From positions 1-21,864 of the IMG/VR virus record IMGVR_UViG_3300035205_000264: DNA of 21,864 nucleotides, one strand, 5' to 3'. The position numbers and the translations under genes are program-made. The notes under the pieces were generated by a model. The model made no database searches. It worked only from the letters and a program-made list of their open reading frames with translations, and was not told the DNA's origin. This document shows, piece after piece, positions 7,758 through 16,018 of the stretch. The stretch is from a virus. Within the stretch, counting starts at the first letter, position 1. Each line of letters starts with the position of its first letter.

Positions 7758-9031
7758 TGGCAAGCGCCGAGCAACTCCTAGTCAGCAAGGTCCTGTCCGA
7801 TGGGGCACTGGTTGAGGCCATCGACATGGGAGTGCAGCCGAAGCACTTCTCAGCCGAGTACCAGAGCATCTGGGGCTGGCTGCTTGGGTTCTGGCACACC
7901 CATAGTGAGGTGCCCACAGAGAGGGCGCTGACTTCCGAGTACCCATCTATCACGTTGGGGGACTCCAGCAGTGAGTCGTTAAGCAGGCTGGTGGAGGAAG
8001 TCATTAACGGGTACCGTCGTACCGCCGTCACGGACACCTTAGCGAATGCCATGCCCCTCCTGAGCAGTGGCAAGACGGTGGAGGCCATCGGCCTGCTTAA
8101 CTCTGGTCTACAGGAGGTCTCCGGGGACACCACCTACTCGCGAGACGTGAACATCATTGAACAGTGGCAGGAGCGTCTCAACAAGTATGCAGCCATGCGG
8201 GAGCGTCCTGACGCTCTGATTGGTGTTTCCACGGGGTTCCCCGGTCTGGACAGGCTGACTGCTGGCATACGTCCACAGCAGTTGATCACCTTCGTGGGTG
8301 AGGCCAAGCGTGGTAAGTCCATGCTGACAATGGTGATGGCTGAACGTGCCAACGCTGAGGGGATCGTTCCCCTGTTGGTCTCCTTTGAAATGAGCGTGGA
8401 GGAGCAGGCAACTAGGTACGACGCTTACGTCTCCAAGGTGTCCCACACGGGACTGCTGCGAGGGATGTCCACCTCGGCGGAGGTGTCCAGACTGGATAAG
8501 GCTCTGAAGGCTCGCAAGAATAGCAACCCATTCATACTGGTCGAAGACATCGCCTCTGCTACCACCGTCTCTAGCCTCGCTGCCAAGATCAAGCAGCACG
8601 AACCGGGCATCGTGTTTGTGGATGGGGTCTACATGATGGACGACGAGAATGGTGAGGCTAAGGGAAGCCCGCAGGCCCTGACGAACATCACTCGGTCACT
8701 CAAGAGGCTGGCCCAACAGTTCAAGGTACCCATTGTGATAACGACACAGGTACTGTCATCTAAGTTGAGTAGTCGTACCTCTCGGAGGGTAACTGCTGAC
8801 GCCATCGGCTACTCGTCCTCCTTCGTACAGGACTCGGACACGGTCATGTCTGTAGAGCGGGACCCCGACTATGAGGACCGCTCTATCGTGCGGGTCATCA
8901 TGTCACGTACCTCCGGGCATGGCGAGGTGACAATCAAGTGGGATTGGGACAACATGGACTTCACTGAAGTAACTGATGCTGACGATGACACCGACGATGA
9001 GGAGCAGGCAGATGGATACAGCGACTGGTAA
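7757..9031 (+). CDS. dnaB: DnaB-like replicative helicase
   Basis: This is a 424-residue protein. Residues 1-105 resemble the helical N-terminal domain of DnaB (EQLLVSKVLSDG, then FSAEYQSIW). The RecA-like motor has Walker A GEAKRGKS at 181-188, SFEMSVEEQATR (motif H1a region) and Walker B IVFVDGVYMM. The stretch IVITTQVLSSK matches the Gln-containing segment near the conserved loop of this family. The last 20 residues are very acidic (DADDDTDDEEQADG). ATG 7757 overlaps the previous stop (TAATG) and is preferred to an in-frame GTG 12 bases upstream. It should unwind DNA ahead of the polymerase with help from the loader at 6686 and the primase directly downstream. It is slightly short for DnaB, as is common in phages. 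Confidence 0.93.
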   Translation: MASAEQLLVSKVLSDGALVEAIDMGVQPKHFSAEYQSIWGWLLGFWHTHSEVPTERALTSEYPSITLGDSSSESLSRLVEEVINGYRRTAVTDTLANAMPLLSSGKTVEAIGLLNSGLQEVSGDTTYSRDVNIIEQWQERLNKYAAMRERPDALIGVSTGFPGLDRLTAGIRPQQLITFVGEAKRGKSMLTMVMAERANAEGIVPLLVSFEMSVEEQATRYDAYVSKVSHTGLLRGMSTSAEVSRLDKALKARKNSNPFILVEDIASATTVSSLAAKIKQHEPGIVFVDGVYMMDDENGEAKGSPQALTNITRSLKRLAQQFKVPIVITTQVLSSKLSSRTSRRVTADAIGYSSSFVQDSDTVMSVERDPDYEDRSIVRVIMSRTSGHGEVTIKWDWDNMDFTEVTDADDDTDDEEQADGYSDW

Positions 9032-9929
9032 CGAACTCGTCGCCGTTCTAGAGCGGCTCGGGGTTGACATCACGACAGTGGGTGAGACGGAGGTTGGGGG
9101 CCGCTGCCCCGTACACCTTGCTGTCACTGGTAAAGAGGACCACAGCCCGTCGTGGTCAATGAATAGTGATACTGGGTTATGGATATGCTATTCCTGTGGG
9201 GCACGTGGGAATCTCTCCCAGTTGGTGACGCAACTGACCGGTACCGCCGACGATGCCTTGGTTGTCAACGAGTTACTGATCGAAAGCGGTTTGGCGCGCT
9301 TAAAGGAAAGGTTGGAGGACTCTGCACCCCCTCCGGCGGTGGACCTGACCGCCTTCAGGAGGTTCGTGTCCGTTCCAGAGCAGTTGCTGGAGTACCGCAA
9401 GTTGAATGTGGACGTGGCCTATCAGTATGGCATTCGTTGGGACCCACAGCCACGCCATTGGATCATTCCGATTGTCTCTCCACGTGGGCAACTGTGGGGC
9501 TGGCAAGCCAAGGCACCGGGGTACTTCAGGAACGTGCCCACGGGTGTGATGAAGTCCCACACCCTGTTTGGCATAGACAGAATCAGAGCACGGACAGCAG
9601 TACTGCTGGAGTCACCCCTAGATGTTGTACGCCTGTCGTCACTACGTCTGGGTAAGGGGATGCACGGGCTGGCATCATTCGGGGCACACGTCAGCAACGA
9701 GCAACTGAACCTGCTGACACACCATGCTGATATAATAGTGATAGCGCTTGACAACGACGAAGCAGGAATCTGTGCTGCCGAGAGGGTTGCTCGGGATTGC
9801 CCGAGGCCACGGGGTGGCATCAACTTCCTGCGCTACGAGCATACGACTGCGAAAGACATAGGCGATATGACGGACGACGAGATCACCGAAGCCCTCACCG
9901 GGGCCTCAGCCCTACCGTGGTGGTTGTAA
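9012..9929 (+). CDS. DNA primase: CHC2 zinc finger plus Toprim domain
   Basis: This 305-residue primase makes RNA primers on single-stranded DNA. The zinc-binding set is C32, H35, C59, C62 (CPVH, then CYSC). The Toprim domain has E200 and D204 in LLESPLD and D247/D249 in IALDNDEAG. The usual EG of Toprim motif 1 is ES here. ATG 9012, with GAGGAG 7 bases upstream, is chosen over an in-frame ATG at 8976 deeper inside the helicase gene; even so the gene overlaps the helicase by 20 bases. There is little sequence beyond Toprim, so a long helicase-binding C-terminal domain like that of bacterial DnaG is missing. The stop overlaps the next ATG. Confidence 0.9.
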   Translation: MDTATGNELVAVLERLGVDITTVGETEVGGRCPVHLAVTGKEDHSPSWSMNSDTGLWICYSCGARGNLSQLVTQLTGTADDALVVNELLIESGLARLKERLEDSAPPPAVDLTAFRRFVSVPEQLLEYRKLNVDVAYQYGIRWDPQPRHWIIPIVSPRGQLWGWQAKAPGYFRNVPTGVMKSHTLFGIDRIRARTAVLLESPLDVVRLSSLRLGKGMHGLASFGAHVSNEQLNLLTHHADIIVIALDNDEAGICAAERVARDCPRPRGGINFLRYEHTTAKDIGDMTDDEITEALTGASALPWWL

Positions 9930-11470
9930 TGGGCTTCACCGGGACGCTGTACCCCTTCCAAGACGAAGCCTACGAAGCCATGTGTGACCGTGGGCAGATG
10001 ATGCTCTGCATGGTCATGGGCTCGGGCAAGACCCCGACCACCATTGCCACGTTGGAGAAACTGTTCTCGCAGGACGACATCTCTCGTGCTCTGATCGTTG
10101 TTCCCTCCTCGTTGAAGTACCAGTGGCTGTCGGAGATCAACAGGTTCTCCACTTCCCGTGCCGTTGTCATTGACGGGGCACCCAAGGCCCGAGAAGCCCT
10201 GTGGCGGGCTGCCATCTCCTGCAAGTACGTGATTGTCAACGTGGAGATGCTGCGGCGGGATACGGCGTACCTTGACCGCATTCGCATCGACGCTATGGTC
10301 ATAGACGAGGCCACCCTCATCAAGTCTCCATCGGCAAAGCGCTCCCGCTTCCTCAAGCGCTTCGGTAAGCGGGTCCCGTACCGCTACGCCCTCACAGGGC
10401 AGCCCATTGAGAACCGTCCCGAGGAACTGTTCTCAATCATGGAGTTCGTGGACCCCACCATCCTCGGCAGGTTCGACCTGTTCGACCGCACCTTCATCGT
10501 CAGGGACAACTGGGGTAAGCCACAGAGGTACCGCAACCTGAACACCCTCCACGACAGTCTCAAGGACGTGATGATCCGTAAGACACGCGAGGACATTCAG
10601 GACCAGTTGCCGGAGTTGATCACTACGGTTGTGCCCGTGCCGTTCGACGTGTCCGGGGCCAAGGTGTACCGACAGATCACCAAGGACCTGCTAGGCAAGA
10701 TCAACGAGGCCATCGGGAAGTCTGGCAGGGGCTTCGACCTGTGGAGGCACTACAACGCTGCTGGAGGTGACGACGCTCAGGGTGAGATCATGTCGCGTAT
10801 GACAGTATTGCGGATGTTGTGTGACAACCCAGAGTTGGTTCGTATGTCTGCCCTGCACTACGACGACGACTCTCCACACGGCAGTGCGTATGCCAATGCG
10901 ATAGTGAAGGCGGGCTGGCTGAAGCCAGTCACGCGCTCACCTAAGTTGGACGCTGTGGTGGAGCATGTCACCCACATTCTGGAGGAGGACCCCCTCAATA
11001 AGGTGGTGCTCTTCTCGTTCTTCAAAATGAACCTACAATTACTGAACACTGCATTCACCGGAAAGACCAAGACCGTCCTGTTTACCGGAGGCATGTCTTC
11101 ACAGCAGAAAGACGACTCCAAACGGCAGTTTGCTAACGACCCAGATACCCGTTTGTTCCTGTCTTCTGATGCCGGTGGTTACGGGGTTGACCTACCGATG
11201 GCAAACCATCTGATAAGTTATGATTTACCGTGGTCTGCGGGAAAGTTGGATCAGAGGGAGTCGCGCATCATCAGGCTGTCATCGAAGTTTCCCCACGTCA
11301 CGGTGACCTCGTTCGTCATGCGTGGCAGCATTGAGGAGCGGCAGTACGACATGCTCCAAGAGAAGCGCCTCATCAACCGGGCGTTCATTGACAAGGGCTA
11401 TGATTCACAAGGTCGGTACGAGATCACACTCGGCTCGCTGTCCGACTTCTTATCATCATCGGAGGTGTGA
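9929..11470 (+). CDS. SNF2-family DNA-dependent ATPase/helicase
   Basis: This 513-residue superfamily 2 ATPase has an upstream Gln (Q11 in LYPFQ), Walker A MGSGKT at 30-35, motif Ia IVVPSSLKYQW and the DEAT box at 126-129. It also has motif III ALTGQPIENRPEEL, a second lobe with VVLFSFFKMN, and motif V/VI elements GGYGVDLPMANHLISYDLPWS and QRESRIIRL. These are typical SNF2-like features. Such proteins move along double-stranded DNA and remodel protein-DNA complexes. Phage members usually sit in replication modules, possibly for fork restart or displacing bound proteins. No nuclease or zinc domain is fused. ATG 9929 overlaps the primase stop (TAATG); an in-frame extension to 9797 lies wholly within the primase and is rejected. 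Confidence 0.92.
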   Translation: MGFTGTLYPFQDEAYEAMCDRGQMMLCMVMGSGKTPTTIATLEKLFSQDDISRALIVVPSSLKYQWLSEINRFSTSRAVVIDGAPKAREALWRAAISCKYVIVNVEMLRRDTAYLDRIRIDAMVIDEATLIKSPSAKRSRFLKRFGKRVPYRYALTGQPIENRPEELFSIMEFVDPTILGRFDLFDRTFIVRDNWGKPQRYRNLNTLHDSLKDVMIRKTREDIQDQLPELITTVVPVPFDVSGAKVYRQITKDLLGKINEAIGKSGRGFDLWRHYNAAGGDDAQGEIMSRMTVLRMLCDNPELVRMSALHYDDDSPHGSAYANAIVKAGWLKPVTRSPKLDAVVEHVTHILEEDPLNKVVLFSFFKMNLQLLNTAFTGKTKTVLFTGGMSSQQKDDSKRQFANDPDTRLFLSSDAGGYGVDLPMANHLISYDLPWSAGKLDQRESRIIRLSSKFPHVTVTSFVMRGSIEERQYDMLQEKRLINRAFIDKGYDSQGRYEITLGSLSDFLSSSEV

Positions 11471-11880
11471 TGGACGATTGCGAATGGACTGAAGGGGACG
11501 ATGCTGCATTCAACCTGAGGTTGGTGCAGGAGTATAAGGCTGCCAAGGAGATGGCCGACTCGGCCAAGAAGCGGGCCGATGGGCTCAAGGCGGCGTTGGT
11601 GGAACTCGTGGACGAGCGGGGTTACGAGGGAGAGAATGGGCACCGCTGGTTTGAGGTCGGAGAGTTCAGACTCAAGCGAGAGCGCCGTGTCAGCAAGTCA
11701 TTCGACACCGCTGCGTGCGAGGTATGGGCCAAGGAGGCGGGCCTCTGGGATAGTGTCAGTGAGGTGGTAGAGGTCCTGAACGAGGACAAGGTCCTAGCCC
11801 TTGCGTGGGACGATCCAGAGATACGTGACGAGATAGAAGGCTTCTATGTGGAGAAGGAGACGTGGGCATTTAAACTATGA
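11470..11880 (+). CDS. Small coiled-coil protein of unknown function
   Basis: This acidic 136-residue protein has a helix of about 35 residues (roughly 16-50: EYKAAKEMADSAKKRADGL and onward) likely to form a coiled coil. A short beta hairpin (WFEVGEFRLKRERRV) and a helical C-terminus follow. I do not recognise the family. GGAGG lies 4 bases before ATG 11470; GTG 11467 directly upstream is possible but too close to that site. It sits between the SNF2 ATPase and a MerR-type protein, overlapping both, so it is probably produced with the replication proteins. It could be a small accessory to the ATPase, which is a guess from position. Confidence 0.65.
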   Translation: MDDCEWTEGDDAAFNLRLVQEYKAAKEMADSAKKRADGLKAALVELVDERGYEGENGHRWFEVGEFRLKRERRVSKSFDTAACEVWAKEAGLWDSVSEVVEVLNEDKVLALAWDDPEIRDEIEGFYVEKETWAFKL

Positions 11881-12362
11881 CAACCAAGACTGGATACTTC
11901 AAACACCTGATGATGCGGGACCATTCGGACCTGATTGACGAAGACTCTGAATCTGAGGAATCCGATTATCCGGGTAGTACCCCCCCACGAAACCGGGGAG
12001 ATAGCCCCAGACCAAGGAACCCGTTAGACGACGTGATCAGCACCGCCAAGGCCAAGCACTACAAGGTAGGCGGCGAATTGCGTGAGTTCTATTCCATCGG
12101 CCAACTGGCGAAGTTACTAAGCCGGAAGGCGGTAACCATCCGCAAATGGGAGAGCAATGGGTGGATACCAAAAGCCAACTATCGAACGCCAGCCCCCAAG
12201 GGCGTGGGCGTGCAGGGCGGTGAACCCAAGGGTCGCCGCCTCTACAGTCGGGAGCAGGTAGAGTTCTTGCTTACCGCCGTTGAGGCGTATAACCTCAACA
12301 ACCAGAGAGAGGCCGACTGGGTCGGCTTCAGGAAACATGCCGCCACTAAGTGGCCGGTCTAA
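11877..12362 (+). CDS. MerR/excisionase-type DNA-binding protein
   Basis: This 161-residue protein has an acidic, proline-containing N-terminal tail (residues 1-55). A MerR-like winged helix-turn-helix follows at about 70-130: FYSIGQLAKLLSRKAVTIRKW, then GWIPKANYRTP, and GRRLYSREQVEFLL, which closes the domain. This pattern is shared by MerR regulators, excisionases and several phage DNA-binding proteins. No metal-binding or effector domain follows, so a small regulator or architectural protein is likely. The ATG overlaps the upstream stop (ATGA). The tail contains one of the GATAGCCCC repeats, with a run of seven C just before it. Confidence 0.75.
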   Translation: MTTKTGYFKHLMMRDHSDLIDEDSESEESDYPGSTPPRNRGDSPRPRNPLDDVISTAKAKHYKVGGELREFYSIGQLAKLLSRKAVTIRKWESNGWIPKANYRTPAPKGVGVQGGEPKGRRLYSREQVEFLLTAVEAYNLNNQREADWVGFRKHAATKWPV

Positions 12363-12383
12363 CGAGAGAGAAGAGATACGAAT

Positions 12384-13031
12384 ATGCCCATAGATTACGA
12401 TGTGACAGAGAAGCCTGCCACAGCCCCAACAGAGAACGTCCGTAAGGTGATCCGTTCCGGTTGGGCCGCTGTGGACAGCATGAGGTCGGATGACGCTAAC
12501 TACGCCGTCCGACTCAAGACCGGGGCAGACCCGGTGTTGATCAAGTTCCTAGAGGACGCCCCGTACGCCTCGTGGAGGCAGCACTGGGTGAACCGTCCGG
12601 GGCAGAAGTCCTTCATATGCCGTGATGGCATGGACTCCAACGACTGCCCACTGTGTGACGCCGGAAACCGGCCACGTCCTCTGTATGCCTTCAACGTGCT
12701 CCTCATGGAGCGTGGCGAGGAGCCTGCGTTGCGGTCGTACGAGGCAGGGACCCGTGTTATTGCCACCCTCCGCAACTTCAACGATGATGAGCGGCAGGGT
12801 CCCCTGAACAAGCACTACTGGGCCGTCAGCCGAAGTGGTACCGGGCCGCAGACCCAGTACAACCACCTCCTCGTGAAGGAGCGGGACCTCAAGGAAGAAT
12901 GGAATGCCGATCCTCTGGATTCAGACGCACTTGAGGACAGTCTCAAGAAGGCATACACGCCCGACATCCTGAGGATTTCGACGCACGACGAGATGATGAC
13001 CATCGTCAATGAAGACGTTGGAGTCATCTGA
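12384..13031 (+). CDS. Single-strand DNA-binding protein, T4 gp32-like with zinc site
   Basis: This 215-residue protein has H67, C79, C88 and C91 (FICRDG, then CPLC), spaced almost as the His64-Cys77-Cys87-Cys90 zinc site known for T4 gp32. Between and around them are VLIKFLEDAPY, HWVNRPGQ and YAFNVLLMERG, consistent with an OB-fold core. It should coat single-stranded DNA during replication and recombination. A purine-rich site (GAGAGAAGAG) precedes ATG 12384 after a 21-base gap, one of the few real gaps in the operon. A hairpin terminator follows directly, so this gene may be expressed at its own level. The C-terminus is only mildly acidic, unlike the strongly acidic gp32 tail. Confidence 0.75.
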   Translation: MPIDYDVTEKPATAPTENVRKVIRSGWAAVDSMRSDDANYAVRLKTGADPVLIKFLEDAPYASWRQHWVNRPGQKSFICRDGMDSNDCPLCDAGNRPRPLYAFNVLLMERGEEPALRSYEAGTRVIATLRNFNDDERQGPLNKHYWAVSRSGTGPQTQYNHLLVKERDLKEEWNADPLDSDALEDSLKKAYTPDILRISTHDEMMTIVNEDVGVI

Positions 13032-15129
13032 TCGGTTTAGTGGGGATCGGGGGTTGTTCCCTTCCTTTGCTCCCGGTCCCCGCTATTTATCCTCTCTAGA
13101 AGAAGTCAACGACGCTGTTGACATCATCCTACGAGAGCGCGTCTTCGCTTTCGACGTAGAGACCCTCGGGGTACTACAGCACCACCCCGACTTAGAGGAG
13201 TTGGTCGATCAGCAGGTGCGTAGTCATGCGCTGGGCTTAAAGACCACCTCTGAATCTGTCATTGAGCGCTCTCGGGTAGCCAAAGAGCGGAGCATGACCA
13301 AGAGCATCGCCTTGGACCCCCATCGCAATGAGGTCATTTGGCTGGGGCTCGCCACCTACGGGCATTCGTGGGCCATCCCTGTAGGTCACCCGAAAGGGCA
13401 GATTGTGGAGCCGGAGGAGAGCGGGGATGGCACTACCGTGCCCCCGGAGGGGTACCGGAAGGTGCTCAAGAACGGCACAGAGTCTCTGGCTAAGGCGCGC
13501 TACCTGAAGCCTGCCGTCTACTCAAAGCCCCCCCAACAGTTATCTCGTACAGAAGTCTTTGCGGCGTTAAGGCCCATTTTCTTCGATCCAGACATCGTGA
13601 AGGTGGGGCACAACGTCAAGTTCGATTCCCGCACCATCGCCAAGTACTACGGGGAACTCCCTGTGGGGCCGTTCCACGACACCATGCTGCTCCAGCACGT
13701 CTTGGACGAGAACATCTCCTCGTTCCGTCTGACCTCCCTCATCTCCAAGCACTTTCCCGAGCATGATCCGTACGCACGCCACGGGAAGGTGGGAGCCGTC
13801 ATCGGGCAGACGCCGTTCTCGGTGGCCTGCGACTACGTGCATCTGGACGCCCGATGGACGTGGCTGCTGTATCAAAGACTGATGCGGTCAGTCAGGCTTG
13901 TCCCGAAAATGCTCTCTGTGTTTGAGCAGGACGCTGAAGTGTTGGGAGTGCTCATGGCGATGGAGCATGAGGGTATGTCCGTGCATCGTGACGGCATGGC
14001 TGCGTTGGGGGTGGAACTGGATGACCGGATGCAGGAGGTGCTCTCTGAGATCACCGCTCTCACTTATCCCGGCTTCAATCCAGACTCGGTCAAGGACAAG
14101 CGTCTGTTCCTGTTCTCCAAGAAGGCTGATGGGGGTCTGGGGCTCAAGCCCAACAAGCAGACAGACAAGGGACAAGCCTCCGTGGACCAAGAGGCTCTAA
14201 AGGCAATGGGGGACAAGCATCCTGTAGTACCTCTGTTCTTGGCGTGGTCGGAATGCAAGAAGATGAAGTCAACTTATATTGACGGGCTGCTGGAGAAGAT
14301 CAATAACGAGCGCCTACACCCCAACTTCCATCTACACCGCACAGCCACTGGACGACTGTCATCGTCGGAGCCGAACCTCCAGAACATCCCTAGGGACTCC
14401 AGTATCCGTGGTCTCTTTCAGGCCGACCCCGGCTGCACCCTGATCGTTGCTGACTACGACCAGATCGAACTGCGGGTCATGGCGATGTTCAGCCGGGACC
14501 CCAACATGCTGGACATCTTCCATAAGGGTATTGACATTCATGCCGGTGCTGCTGCCTTGGTGTTTGACAAGAACGTCAATGCGGTCACGCACGAAGAGAG
14601 GCAACTCGGTAAGGCAGCGAACTTCCTCACGGCCTACGGAGGAGGGTCTGGCAAACTTGCCGCCACTGCTGGCATAACACAGACACGCGCCAAGTTCGTC
14701 ATCAATCAGTACTACGAGCAGTTCTCTGGGCTGAACAAGTGGAAGAGGAAGATCGCCGCTCAAGCGCAGCGAGACGGGTACGTGACGACAATCTCAGGCC
14801 GACGCCGCAGGCTGTTGGACATCAATTCGGACAAGGAAGACCTGCGTGCCCGAGCAGAGAGGCAGGCTGTGAATGCAGTAATTCAGGGCAGTGCCTCAGA
14901 CATCTGCAAGAAGGCCATGATCAAATCACACCCCGTAGTACTCCAGTTTGGCGGCAAGTTGATAGTGCAGGTTCACGATGAATTAGTGGTCAACGTACCA
15001 GATACAGATGAGGTAGACTTGAAGGCAGAGGCCCTACGCTCCGCTATGGGTCATGGCAAGACCATAAAGGATGTTCCGTTGATAGTTTCGTCACACTCCG
15101 GGCGTACGTGGGCAGAGGCCAAAGGGTGA
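13009..15129 (+). CDS. polA: Family A DNA polymerase with 3'-5' exonuclease domain
   Basis: The 706-residue reading extends from ATG 13009. Exonuclease motifs are present: D49/E51 (FDVETLG), N-x-KFD with D206, and Y276-x3-D280 (YVHLD). Polymerase motif A is D482-YDQIELR, motif B is RQLGKAANFLTAYGGG, and motif C is VHDE (655-658). No 5'-nuclease domain is present, as usual for phage enzymes. Exonuclease motifs I and II are 157 residues apart, far more than the about 70 in E. coli Pol I, implying two insertions of about 40-50 residues. The start is uncertain. ATG 13009 lies inside the preceding gene with a weak ribosome site, while TTG 13018 and TTG 13054 are alternatives. No start codon lies between the hairpin and motif I, so translation must begin before or within the hairpin. 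Confidence 0.95.
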   Translation: MKTLESSDRFSGDRGLFPSFAPGPRYLSSLEEVNDAVDIILRERVFAFDVETLGVLQHHPDLEELVDQQVRSHALGLKTTSESVIERSRVAKERSMTKSIALDPHRNEVIWLGLATYGHSWAIPVGHPKGQIVEPEESGDGTTVPPEGYRKVLKNGTESLAKARYLKPAVYSKPPQQLSRTEVFAALRPIFFDPDIVKVGHNVKFDSRTIAKYYGELPVGPFHDTMLLQHVLDENISSFRLTSLISKHFPEHDPYARHGKVGAVIGQTPFSVACDYVHLDARWTWLLYQRLMRSVRLVPKMLSVFEQDAEVLGVLMAMEHEGMSVHRDGMAALGVELDDRMQEVLSEITALTYPGFNPDSVKDKRLFLFSKKADGGLGLKPNKQTDKGQASVDQEALKAMGDKHPVVPLFLAWSECKKMKSTYIDGLLEKINNERLHPNFHLHRTATGRLSSSEPNLQNIPRDSSIRGLFQADPGCTLIVADYDQIELRVMAMFSRDPNMLDIFHKGIDIHAGAAALVFDKNVNAVTHEERQLGKAANFLTAYGGGSGKLAATAGITQTRAKFVINQYYEQFSGLNKWKRKIAAQAQRDGYVTTISGRRRRLLDINSDKEDLRARAERQAVNAVIQGSASDICKKAMIKSHPVVLQFGGKLIVQVHDELVVNVPDTDEVDLKAEALRSAMGHGKTIKDVPLIVSSHSGRTWAEAKG
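13039..13090 (+). terminator. Terminator-like hairpin after the single-strand DNA-binding protein gene
   Basis: Arms 13039-13051 (AGTGGGGATCGGG) and 13072-13084 pair at all 13 positions, counting two G-U wobbles. The loop is about 20 bases and CTATTTAT follows. It starts 8 bases after the upstream stop. It lies within the 5' end of the polymerase reading frame, with TTG 13054 in its loop, so it may act as a partial terminator or as a translation-controlling structure. The T-run is short, so full termination is uncertain. Confidence 0.7.
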
Positions 15130-15596
15130 TGGGGGATACTGCCGTCAGTACATCCATGAGGAACTTCTACCTCATGTTGTCTCCTCCAGATGGGCAGACA
15201 GTGGCTGTGAATGCTGGGCTGGTACCCTCGTCAGAAGAGGTGTACGAAGAAGAGCAGCGGGATGTCCTCAGGAGTTGGGCGCTGCTAACGGAATCGGGTG
15301 TCGTGGACTCCCTGTCCGACGCCGCTGACTGGATGTCGGACATCATGGTTTCTGGAGAGTTTGATCCTGATGAGATGGAGGATGACGATATAGTCACTGT
15401 GGGCTTCGACTTGGATCACCCAGAGGCGGATGACTTCATGCGGGCCATCCCCTATGGGGAACTGCGTAAGTTACACCAACAGGTCAAGGACTCTGCGTAC
15501 AACACGATCCTAGGTTGTCTGGTATCGTCTATCTCCAAGTTGCTGGACGAAGAACTAATAACTGTGGTCAACCTAGAGAGGGCAGTAGATGAGTGA
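15129..15596 (+). CDS. Acidic protein of unknown function
   Basis: This strongly acidic protein of 155 residues is not recognised. The first half has FYLMLSPPDGQTV and a helix rich in E (SSEEVYEEEQRDVL). The middle is DPDEMEDDD, and the C-terminal half is helical (LRKLHQQVKDSAYNTIL). There are no cysteines or catalytic-looking motifs apart from one scattered Cys. ATG 15129 overlaps the polymerase stop (TGATG) and is preferred to an in-frame upstream codon at 15108. Acidic phage proteins next to replication genes can mimic DNA or bind host enzymes, but nothing in the sequence proves that here. Confidence 0.6.
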   Translation: MGDTAVSTSMRNFYLMLSPPDGQTVAVNAGLVPSSEEVYEEEQRDVLRSWALLTESGVVDSLSDAADWMSDIMVSGEFDPDEMEDDDIVTVGFDLDHPEADDFMRAIPYGELRKLHQQVKDSAYNTILGCLVSSISKLLDEELITVVNLERAVDE

Positions 15597-16008
15597 TTGG
15601 TGGTCCGACCGGCTGGCCGGTAAAGCAGTAGTCCCCAAGACGGTACGTGAAGGCAGTACCCCCACATTGCGCTTTACGCCTGCCGTCCCCCCTCCCACCC
15701 CGATGGCGGGGATTCCTACGCCTCAGGCGCAGTACATGGCTACACAGCAAGCCATTAACCCTGACCAACGAAGTGACGCCAGCGCTCAGTTGACGATGGG
15801 GGAGGCTATTCGCATGTGGAAGGGTGGGGAAGCCCACCGCAAAGAACCAAACATGCTCTGTCCAGAGTGTGGTAGTAGTAACGTCTTTGGTCGGGTTGCC
15901 AAGGGTGCTGGTACAGCAATCAATGGTGCCCACCCTGCACCAAGATGCTACGAGTGTGGGTGGAACGGGATGTATGATCAGGGCATGGAAGCGAACTGGG
16001 TGGCATAA
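15589..16008 (+). CDS. Small zinc-ribbon protein
   Basis: This 139-residue protein has a proline-rich, probably disordered first half (residues 25-50, PAVPPPTPMAGIPTP). A C-terminal zinc ribbon is formed by two knuckles, CPECGSS and CYECGWNG, at about residues 91-130. A ribbon of this type usually binds nucleic acid or a protein partner. GAGAGGG lies 6 bases before the ATG, which overlaps the upstream stop region. It directly precedes the RecA-like gene, so a role in replication or recombination is plausible but unproven. Confidence 0.7.
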   Translation: MSDWWSDRLAGKAVVPKTVREGSTPTLRFTPAVPPPTPMAGIPTPQAQYMATQQAINPDQRSDASAQLTMGEAIRMWKGGEAHRKEPNMLCPECGSSNVFGRVAKGAGTAINGAHPAPRCYECGWNGMYDQGMEANWVA

Positions 16009-16018
16009 CAAGTAACGA

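Noticed and set aside
6263-7763. Long open frames on the - strand (199, 189 and 180 codons)
   Set aside because: They lie opposite well-supported + strand genes (initiator-like protein, helicase loader, HAD-like protein), show low-complexity or implausible composition, and have no family features.
9179-9655. A + strand 158-codon frame inside the primase gene
   Set aside because: Out of frame with the primase, whose zinc and Toprim motifs span the region; no ribosome site or recognisable domain.
9731-9736. TATAAT, a perfect -10-like hexamer
   Set aside because: It lies inside the primase Toprim coding region with no -35 element at proper distance; the nearest CTGACA is only 11 bases upstream.
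9797-9928. Upstream extension of the SNF2 frame into the primase gene
   Set aside because: ATG 9929 sits exactly at the primase stop, as at other junctions here, and the extension has no helicase-like sequence.
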